Source: an uncultured Clostridia bacterium (GTDB lineage: Bacteria; Bacillota_A; Clostridia; TANB77; CAG-508). From it: a stretch of DNA of 16,642 nucleotides. The position numbers and the translations under genes are program-made. The notes beneath the pieces were generated by a model that saw nothing but the letters and a program-made list of their open reading frames with translations, had not been told where the DNA came from and did no database searches. Shown piece after piece: positions 1 to 7,400 of the stretch; positions within the stretch are counted from its first letter, which is position 1, and every line of letters begins with the position of its first letter. The stretch spans positions 1 to 16,642 of the forward strand of contig CANBLA010000012.1 of NCBI GenBank assembly GCA_947369305.1. Direction: 5' to 3'.

Positions 1-48
1 CACCTTATGAATTTTTTCAACAATCTCATAAAATATTTCTATTCGTGA

Positions 49-321
49 TTTATTAATGATAGAACAATAGCTGCAGGATTTCCGACAGTTCGTTATGGAA
101 GCAAAGGGAATTATGTTTGTGTAGCACAAGATTCTCTAAATGCACTAGGACTTGCAACAGGAGGTCTAGACGGGGTATTTGGAACACAGACGAGAAATGC
201 AGTTCTAACTTTTCAAAGCAGAAATGGTTTGTCAGCAGACGGAATTTTGGGCCCCAATACTTGGAGTAGGCTAATGTCACAAGTTAATGGTATGGGAAAA
301 ACCAGTACAGTAGTGAATTAA
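49..321 (+). CDS. 3' fragment of a peptidoglycan-binding (PG_binding_1) domain protein
   Basis: The open frame encodes about 90 residues that form one peptidoglycan-binding type 1 repeat: a YGSKG-type entry, then VCVAQDSLNALG, GLDGVFGTQTRNAV, FQSRNGLSADGILGPNTW. Such domains anchor cell-wall hydrolases and spore cortex enzymes to peptidoglycan. The frame closes with TAA at 319-321, just before a strong terminator, so this is the true 3' end of a gene. The 5' side is not intact: a TGA lies in frame at 46-48, and there is no ATG, GTG or TTG or ribosome binding site between it and the domain. Positions 1-48 in the other frames show no recognisable protein. The catalytic part is therefore missing, through truncation, a frameshift or an assembly edge. 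Unlike the three shifted genes downstream, no in-frame CGG is visible at this break. Confidence 0.7.
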   Translation, partial: FINDRTIAAGFPTVRYGSKGNYVCVAQDSLNALGLATGGLDGVFGTQTRNAVLTFQSRNGLSADGILGPNTWSRLMSQVNGMGKTSTVVN

Positions 322-322
322 G

Positions 323-366
323 AACAAAACAGACTATTGCATTTTTGCAATAGTCTGTTTTGTTTT
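323..366 (+). terminator. Strong rho-independent terminator after the PG-binding gene
   Basis: A perfect 19-bp inverted repeat (323-341 with 346-364) has a TTTT loop, and the 3' arm is T-rich. It begins two bases after the stop codon at 321. The 5' arm is A-rich, so the hairpin could also act on the other strand. Confidence 0.9.
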
Positions 367-386
367 AAATTAGAATGACAAATTTT

Positions 387-411
387 AAAGACAACGTCTT
401 TTTTATTTTTT
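387..411 (+). terminator. Short hairpin with T tract upstream of mntP
   Basis: The arms AAAGAC (387-392) and GTCTTT (396-401) flank a three-base loop and are followed by a T-rich run to 411. It may back up the terminator at 323-366. If transcription of mntP starts upstream of it, it could act as a leader attenuator. No clear promoter was found that would settle this. Confidence 0.45.
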
Positions 412-446
412 CAGAAATATATATGGTTATAGACTGGGAGGAAATT

Positions 447-1014
447 ATGGAATTATTGGAAATTATTTTAATCAGCATAGCTCTTGGCATGGATGCCTTT
501 GCAGTTGCAATATGCAAAGGCTTATCTATGACAAAAATGAATTGGAGAAAAGCTATTATTGTAGGCTTATATTTTGGCGGATTTCAAGCACTTATGCCAA
601 TGCTAGGATTTTGTTTGGGAAGTCGATTTGAGATGGTTGTGACAAGTATCGACCATTGGATTGCCTTTATTCTACTAATCATGATTGGTGGAAATATGAT
701 AAAAGAAATGTTTGAAAAAGGCAAAGAAAATTGTAATGATGATACCAGTTTTAAAATTATGCTAATGCTAGCAATTGCTACAAGCATTGATGCTTTAACA
801 GTAGGAATTACATTTGCATTTTTGAAAGTAAACATGATTGTTGCAATAAGTTTTATAGGAAGTATTACATTTTTGTTGGGAGTTATGGGGGTAAAAATAG
901 GAAATCAATTTGGGGATAAATATGAAAAAAAAGCGGAACTTTTGGGGCGGTTGTATCTTAATTCTAATGGGAATTAAAATTTTATTAGAGCATTTGGAAA
1001 TCTTAAATGTATAA
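447..1014 (+). CDS. mntP: MntP-type manganese efflux pump, requires a +1 shift at CGG
   Basis: This is a small six-helix inner-membrane protein of the MntP (formerly DUF204) family, which exports Mn2+. Two homologous halves carry the conserved aspartates in GMDAFAV (D16) and ATSIDALTVG (D115). The start at 447 is preferred over an upstream ATG at 375 because a GGGAGG ribosome binding site precedes it and the family begins there. Read without a shift, the frame ends at 977 (176 residues) and the last helix is replaced by nine unrelated polar residues. The codon at 948-950 is an in-frame CGG. Skipping C948 gives GGT TGT ATC and continues LLGGCILILMGIKILLEHL to TAA at 1012-1014. The product is then 188 residues, the usual family length, with its sixth helix restored. 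The PBP gene follows 18 bases later, probably in the same operon. What is seen: the sequence and frames. What is inferred: that the shift occurs in the cell. Confidence 0.88.
948..951 (+). other. +1 frameshift site CGGT in mntP (codon 168)
   Basis: The zero-frame codons are TTG GGG CGG TTG. Omitting the C gives TTG GGG GGT TGT, a Gly-Gly pair at the start of transmembrane helix 6, followed by 19 more hydrophobic-helix codons and a stop. This is the only in-frame CGG in the gene. The others (for example GGC GGA near 577 and GCG GAA near 934) are out of phase. Confidence 0.85.
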
Positions 1015-1032
1015 GTTTTATAGGAGGAAATT

Positions 1033-2837
1033 ATGCAAAATAATATTTTAAAATTAAAAAGACGCATGTTGGTAATTTTAGTTGGAGTGGTGATTGCAAG
1101 TATTATTTTGATTGTACATACAGCTTATATTCAATTTGTACAAGGAGAGGAATTGCAGGCAAAAGCTTATGGGCAACAAAGCTCAGAAAGAACTGTGACA
1201 GCTAATCGTGGCACGATTTATGATCGAAGTGGTGAAAATATTTTAGCCAAAAGTAGTACAGTTGAAACAGTAACAGTCAATCCAGTTAATATTTCAATAG
1301 AAAATAAAGAAAAAGTTGCACGTGCTCTAACAGACATTTTTGAACTAGATTATGATAAGATTTTGAAACGTGTGAGTAAAAATAGTTCGATTGAAACAAT
1401 TGTAAAAAGAGTGGAAAAAGCTAAAACAGATGAATTAAGAGTATGGATGCAAACAAATAACATTTATGGCGGAATTAATATTGACGAAGATACGAAACGT
1501 TTTTATCCAGAAGCAAGCTTGGCTTCTCATGTAATTGGATTTTGTGGGAGTGATAACCAAGGTTTAGATGGGATTGAAGCGAGGTATAACGATGTTTTGA
1601 CTGGAAAAAATGGTTCGATTTCTAAAATGATTGATGCCAAAGGAAATAATTTTGGAGAAGAAGGCGAAAATTATGAAGAACCAATGGTTGGCAATGATTT
1701 AGTTTTGACAATTGATAAAAATATTCAAGCTATTGCAGAAAAATATCTGGAAGATGTTTGTATTGATAATGTGTGCACAGATGGAGGAAATGTAATTATT
1801 ATGGATCCTAGAAATGGAGATGTTTTAGCTATGGCAACATATCCATTTTATGACTTAAATCAGCCGTATGAGATAAGTAATCCAGAATTGAAACAGGTTT
1901 GGGAACTAATGGATCAAACGCAAAAGTCAGAGAGTTTGCAGGGAATGTGGAGAAATAAAGCCATTGCAGATACTTATGAACCCGGTTCAACATTCAAATT
2001 GGTAACTGCATCAAGTGCACTAGAAGAGGGAATTGCAGAACCAGATAAAGCAGGTGCTTTTTGTTGTACAGGTGGAATTGAAATTGCGGGTGTTCGTATT
2101 AAATGTTGGAGATATTACAGACCACATGGTTCGGAAAGTTTGAGAGAGGGTTTGATGAATTCATGTAACCCAGTATTTATTGGTTTGGGACAAAAAATTG
2201 GTGTAGAAAAATATTATCATTATTTGGAAAGATTTGGCTTTTTAAAGAAAACGGGAATTGATTTGTATGGGGAAGCGAAAAGTATTTTTTTAGCAAAGGA
2301 GAAAGTGGGACCGGTAGAACTTGCTACAATTAGTTTTGGGCAACGTTTTGAGGTGACACCAATTCAAATGATTACAATGGTTTCAACAATTGCAAATAAA
2401 GGAGTATATGTACAGCCACGTTTAGTAAGACAAATCAAAAATTCGGAAACTGGAGAAGTGCAAGAAATTAAGCCAAATTTTGGAGAACGTGCCATTTCAG
2501 AGCAAACAGCGGAGAATGTTTTAAGTATGATGACATCGGTTGTATCAGAAGGTACTGGAAAAAATGCAAAAGTGTTGGGATACAAAGTCGGAGGGAAAAC
2601 AGGAACTTCGGAAGATGGTGTAAATACTGGAAAATATGTAACATCGTTTATTGGAGTTGCACCAACAAATGAACCGCAAGTCACAATTTTGGTTACTTTA
2701 TATAATCCAACAGGAGAGGGAGGCCATCAACGGACGGAGGAGTTGCAGCACCAGTAGCAGGAAAAATATTAAATGAGGTGATTCAATATTTAGGAATTGA
2801 GCCAACAGAAGAGGTAGAAGAAAAAGAAAGTAATTAA
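1033..2837 (+). CDS. Class B penicillin-binding protein (FtsI/SpoVD-like), requires two +1 shifts at CGG
   Basis: This is a transpeptidase that cross-links peptidoglycan on the outer face of the membrane, in division or sporulation. It has a basic N-terminus, one membrane anchor (about residues 12-33), a PBP dimerisation domain (about 50-220, with the NRGTIYDRSG motif) and a transpeptidase domain. The transpeptidase motifs are STFK (S319-K322), SCN (377-379) and KTG (522-524). The start has an AGGAGG ribosome binding site. Read conventionally the frame ends at 2757 with a nonsense tail after GEGGHQ. At codon 567 there is an in-frame CGG (2731-2733). Skipping its C gives GGA and then a second in-frame CGG (2735-2737). 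Skipping that C gives GGA GGA GTT, so the protein reads HQGGGVAAPVAGKIL, the expected C-terminal motif of class B PBPs. It continues to TAA at 2835-2837, for 600 residues. No PASTA domain is present, so FtsI versus SpoVD is undecided. Confidence 0.9.
2731..2738 (+). other. Tandem +1 frameshift sites CGGA CGGA in the PBP gene
   Basis: The zero-frame codons are CAA CGG ACG. After omitting C2731 the frame is GGA CGG AGG, which again presents CGG. After omitting C2735 it is GGA GGA GTT. The two skips convert Q-R-T-E into the family motif Q-G-G-G-V. Neither skip alone keeps the frame open to the natural end. A purine-rich GGAGAGGGAGG lies about 8-18 bases upstream, but it also encodes the conserved GEGG residues, so a stimulatory role cannot be claimed. 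Confidence 0.87.
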
Positions 2838-2855
2838 AAATTGCTTTCTTTTTTT
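2825..2855 (+). terminator. Rho-independent terminator of the mntP-PBP unit
   Basis: An 11-bp stem (2825-2835 with 2839-2849, one T-G wobble) has an AAA loop and is followed by a run of T to 2855. The stop codon reached only after frameshifting (2835-2837) sits at its apex. A gene end coinciding with a terminator supports 2837, not 2757, as the real end of the PBP gene. Confidence 0.85.
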
Positions 2856-2864
2856 GAAAATTAT

Positions 2865-2873
2865 TGATATAAT
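2865..2873 (+). promoter_or_regulatory. Extended -10 promoter for the ABC-F gene
   Basis: TGATATAAT gives a perfect -10 (2868-2873) with an upstream TGn. The -35 at 17-bp spacing is poor (TTTCTT, 2845-2850) and overlaps the preceding terminator. The start codon lies 34 bases downstream of the -10, preceded by an AGGAGG ribosome binding site. Confidence 0.6.
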
Positions 2874-2907
2874 AAAAAAATAAATTATAAAAATTATAGG
2901 AGGAGTT

Positions 2908-4407
2908 ATGTCTTTAATTACTGTGAATAACTTAACCTTTTGCTACAATGGAGCTTTCAAAGACGTATTTCAAAATGTTTCTTTTTCTATTGATACAGAC
3001 TGGAAACTAGGTTTAATTGGGAGAAATGGTAAAGGAAAAACAACTTTCTTAAAATTATTATTGGGGAAATATCGATACCAAGGAAGTATTTCCTCAAATG
3101 CTCAATTTGACTATTTTCCATTTGAAGTACAAAACAAGGAAAAATTAGCAATTGAAATCATAAATGAAATAACTCCAAGTGCAGAAGATTGGGAAATTAT
3201 AAAAGAGTTAAATTTGCTGAAAGCAAAATCAGAAATTCTTTATCAAAATTTTCATTTACTAAGTGGTGGTGAACAGGTTAAAATTTTACTTGTTAGCTTG
3301 TTTTTGAAAAACAATCACTTTTTGTTAATTGACGAACCAACAAATCATTTAGATAGTCAGACCAAAAATCATTTAGTAGAATATTTGAAAAAGAAAAAAG
3401 GATTTATTGTTGTTTCACATGATAGAAATTTTTTAGACGAAATTGTTGATCATATCATTTCCATTAATAACACGAATATTGAAATTCAAAAAGGAAATTT
3501 TTCATCTTGGCAGGAAAACAAAAATGCGCAAGATAATTTTGAATTTACACAAAATGAAAAGTTAAAAAAAGAAATTAACCGATTAGAAATTGCTTCTCAA
3601 AATACAGCTAAGTGGTCGGATAAAATCGAAAAATCTAAATTTAATACAACCAATTCTGGTTCCAGCATTGATCGAGGTTATGTAGGACATAAATCTGCCA
3701 AAATGATGAAGAAATCAAAAGTAATGGAAAAAAGAACCCAAAAAGCAATACAAGAAAAATCCAGTTTGCTAAAAAATGTTGATAGAAACGATTGTTTAAA
3801 AATAGTTCCGTTAGAAACAAAGCAAAATCTATTTGTGTTAGCAAACAATTTTCAAATAAAATATAATCACAAATCAATATTTGCACCTGTTTCATTTGAA
3901 ATAAAAAAAGGTGATCGAGTAGCAATTATTGGAGAAAATGGAATTGGAAAATCAAGTATATTAAAATTATTATTTGGTAATCAGATAGATTATCAAGGTG
4001 ATATTAAAATAGCAAAAGATTTAAAAATATCCTATGTATCACAAAGTACAGAAACTCTAAAAGGTAACTTAAAAGAATTTGCTATTCAAAATAAAATTGA
4101 GGAAAGCATTTTTAAAGCAATGCTTTCAAAAATGGGTTTTTCTAAATCAGAATTTGACAAAAAAATAGAAGAAATGAGTGAAGGACAAAAGAAAAAAGTT
4201 TTAGTTGCAAAAAGCATTTCAGAATCGGCCAACTTTTATATTTGGGACGAACCATTAAATTATATTGACATTCTAACAAGAATTCAGATCGAAGAAGTAA
4301 TATTGAAGAATAAGCCTACGATGATTTTTGTTGAACACGATGAAACTTTTGTCAAAAACATAGCAACAAAAGTAATACATTTAATAGATAAATGTGATAA
4401 GAACTAA
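2908..4407 (+). CDS. ABC-F ATPase, Lsa/CplR-like ribosomal protection family
   Basis: This soluble protein has two ABC ATPase domains and no membrane segments, typical of ABC-F factors that bind the ribosomal E site. Domain 1 has Walker A GRNGKGKTT (residues 38-46), signature LSGGEQ (118-123), Walker B LLIDEPTNHLD and H-loop VVSHDR. The linker (about 200-310) is lysine-rich and helical. Domain 2 has Walker A GENGIGKSS (from 342), a divergent signature MSEGQ (about 423), Walker B FYIWDEP followed by NYID instead of NHLD, and VEHDE. The N-terminal stretch DTDWKLGLIGRNG and the 499-residue length resemble the Lsa/Vga/CplR group, which gives lincosamide, streptogramin A and pleuromutilin resistance. 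Resistance is inferred from family membership only. A housekeeping ABC-F role is possible. The gene has its own promoter and stands alone. Confidence 0.87.
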   Translation: MSLITVNNLTFCYNGAFKDVFQNVSFSIDTDWKLGLIGRNGKGKTTFLKLLLGKYRYQGSISSNAQFDYFPFEVQNKEKLAIEIINEITPSAEDWEIIKELNLLKAKSEILYQNFHLLSGGEQVKILLVSLFLKNNHFLLIDEPTNHLDSQTKNHLVEYLKKKKGFIVVSHDRNFLDEIVDHIISINNTNIEIQKGNFSSWQENKNAQDNFEFTQNEKLKKEINRLEIASQNTAKWSDKIEKSKFNTTNSGSSIDRGYVGHKSAKMMKKSKVMEKRTQKAIQEKSSLLKNVDRNDCLKIVPLETKQNLFVLANNFQIKYNHKSIFAPVSFEIKKGDRVAIIGENGIGKSSILKLLFGNQIDYQGDIKIAKDLKISYVSQSTETLKGNLKEFAIQNKIEESIFKAMLSKMGFSKSEFDKKIEEMSEGQKKKVLVAKSISESANFYIWDEPLNYIDILTRIQIEEVILKNKPTMIFVEHDETFVKNIATKVIHLIDKCDKN

Positions 4408-4442
4408 ATGGATAAAAAATAAAAAAATTTACCCCAAAAACG

Positions 4443-4471
4443 TTTACCTAAATTAAAATTTATGATATAAT
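4443..4471 (+). promoter_or_regulatory. SigA-type promoter for the large secreted protein
   Basis: TTTACC (4443-4448), a 17-bp spacer and TATAAT (4466-4471) with an upstream TGn. The predicted transcript would have a short leader of about 18 bases before the ATG at 4497. Confidence 0.75.
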
Positions 4472-4496
4472 AATAGTAAGGAAAATGGAGGTTAAT

Positions 4497-7400
4497 ATGG
4501 AAAAAAATATTAAAAATAAAAAAAACGAAGTTAAATTTTTATTCAAAATAAAAATTTGTTTAGTTCTATTATTCGTGATGTTTTTATCGATGAACACTTC
4601 GTATATTTCTTTTGCAAAAGAAAAAGAAACGGAATTCTGTTATTTATCAGATATTCCTTATATAGCAGAGCAATCATCAGTAGGATGGAGAGAAATTTCT
4701 CTAGATCAAACTCCGGATAATACTGCACTTTCTGTAAAAGTAGAAGGAGCAAACTATACTTTTGAGAAAGGAATTTTTGCGCATGCTACCTCTACGGTCG
4801 TTTATGACTTAACAGATTATGCAGAATATGACTATTTTACATCCTATCTTGGATTAAACACAACAGCAACTCGAGGAGATGGTGTGACTTTTGATGTTTT
4901 CACATCAGCTGATGGAAGCAATTGGGAGTCTAAACTAGAAGATGGACCAATGGATAAACAACCAGGACAAAATGCAACTTTTGTAAAAATAGATATCAGA
5001 AATGCAAAATATTTAAAATTATGCGCAGATGATAAAGCATCCAATGCAAGTGACCATTCTGTCTATGCAGATGCAAAATTAGTAAAAGAAAGTTATGATG
5101 ACAGCAATGGAATTAAAACCGTAGCAGAATACGATCAAATTCTAAAAAACTATGAAGGTCAAGAAATTACAGGAGACTATGAATTAACATTATTGCAAAG
5201 AGAACTTGTTAAAAAAGCAGGTCCATATGCTTTAAAACGTTTTACAAATGAAAGTGAAACAAACAGACAAATGTTTTCATGGTTGATGAACAATGTAGAA
5301 AATCTTCGTCTTTATATCATGGGTGGTAGCCCTGAAGGAGGAAGTTATTATAATTCATTAACACAACTTTCTAGACTTTATGATGAATATAGTAGTGATT
5401 TTACAAACAACGAATGTTTAAATAATACATGGTATCCAGATATGACTTATGGAGATTTATACAAAAAAATGGCAATGTCGATTGCTCTAACACATTCACA
5501 AAGAGTTGGTTTATGGATGCAATCTGGTGTTGTAGAAAATCAATCAGATGCACTTAGACGTTATGCCATCTTCAAATATATGCACAAAAATGGAAAACTT
5601 AGAGCGACTGACACATTAGATATCACACCATGGTTTGAAGCATTACAAGTGGAAGAAATGCGTTTTGTTATGAATAACGCTATCGATGACGAGGAAATTT
5701 TGTGGTTAAATGCATATGTTCAAACTAAATTAGATCAATATAAAACGACAAATTACTTAACACCTCATCCTTATATGGCTTATGTATGGCCAGATTATGG
5801 AAATAATCTTTATTATACCGAAGAAAACAGAGAATATTTTAACGAATTATTTGCTATAAATGGTACTGGATTATTTGATTTAAATTATACAATACCAGGT
5901 GGTAAAACAAATCCAACTTACAATTTATCTGTAACAAGAGGTACTACTGATAATAAAATATACAAAGTATGGATGAATTTTAGAAATAAATTTGGAACAG
6001 GTGCAGTTTGTGGTGGTATTTCAAAGAGTGGTTCTAATATTCGTGCAACACATGGTATACCAGCTGCTGTTATTGGTCAACCGGGACACGCAGCGATTAT
6101 CTATTATACAAAAGATGCACAAGGTAAAGGTTATTGGAATCTTGATAATGATGTTAGTGGTTGGACTTTATCAGAAAAAGGTGAAAGAATGCTTTTGGGC
6201 TGGGGAAATGCTACTTATAGTAGAGGATATTCGGTTGTTTATATGGCACTTGCACAAGAAGTATTAAATGACTATGAAAATTTTGAAAAATGTGAAAAAA
6301 TGGTTATGCTTGCTGATAGTTATGCTAATGATTTAGCAAAACAAGAGGAAATTTATCGAAAAGCATTAGAAATTCAGCCTATCAATATTGATGCTTGGTA
6401 TGGTTTAATTAATGTTTATAATGCAAATGAAAACAAAACAGAAAATGAATATTTTGATTTAGCCAAAGAGTTGGGAGAAAATTTAAAATATTTCCCATTA
6501 CCAATGCAACATTTAAGTAATTTAATCAAGCCACATTTAACAAGTATTGAAAATCAATATCGTTTTACACTTTTGCAAACTAGAATTTTAACAGAAGGAA
6601 GTCAAACACCGAATAATACAGCAGATAACTATTATGTTTATCAACCAAGTCTTACCAGATTAGAAGCAAATTATTTATTAGGAAAATTGGATAAAACAAT
6701 TGCAACTTTCTCATTTGATGGAGATGATGCAAATAAAATTGTATTATCTAGTCGTTTTGATGGAAATGGAGTTCGCTGGGATTATAGCTTAGACGGAAAA
6801 CAAACTTGGAATGAAGTTTCATTTACAGCGGAAGAGGAACATAAATTACAGTTAACACCTCAGCAAATTGCAAGTATTACATCAGAAAATGATATTTATG
6901 TTCATATTGTTGGTGTAAATTATGATGAGGAAAATCTATATAAAATTGATATTCAAGAATCAAGCGGATTGCCAGCGACTTTATATGCCAATGATTTAGA
7001 AAATAAATTAATAGCGGCAAGCCCTGCTATGCAATGGAAGTATAGAGAAGAAGATAACTGGACTTTCTATCGTGATGAAGAACCAGATTTAACAGGTGAC
7101 AAATCAATTATTGTTAAAATGGGAGCAACTGGTGTATATTTAGCTAGCACAACAAGTTCAAGCTTTACATTTACACAAGATAATCTACCACAAAATAGAC
7201 AATATATCCCAGTTTCACATTTATCAGTTCATGGTGTTTCTACAGAAGCGACAAACCAACAAGGTGCTGCGACATTTGCAATAGACGGAAATGCTAACAC
7301 AAGATATCATTCAGCTTGGGATGGAAGCGATAGAGAACGTTATATAACAATTAAATTAGATGAGCCAGTTTATTTATCAGCAGTTGAATTTATTCCTGCT

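Noticed and set aside
375..446. An mntP start at the ATG at 375.
   Set aside because: It has no ribosome binding site, covers a hairpin and adds 24 residues not expected in the family. The ATG at 447 has GGGAGG in front.
365..446. A yybP-ykoY manganese riboswitch upstream of mntP.
   Set aside because: Only about 80 bases are available and I see none of its conserved loop sequences.
2712..2722. A Shine-Dalgarno-like stimulator of the PBP shift, as in the prfB (RF2) frameshift.
   Set aside because: The purine run encodes the conserved GEGG residues, and the mntP and amidase sites have no comparable element at a fixed distance.
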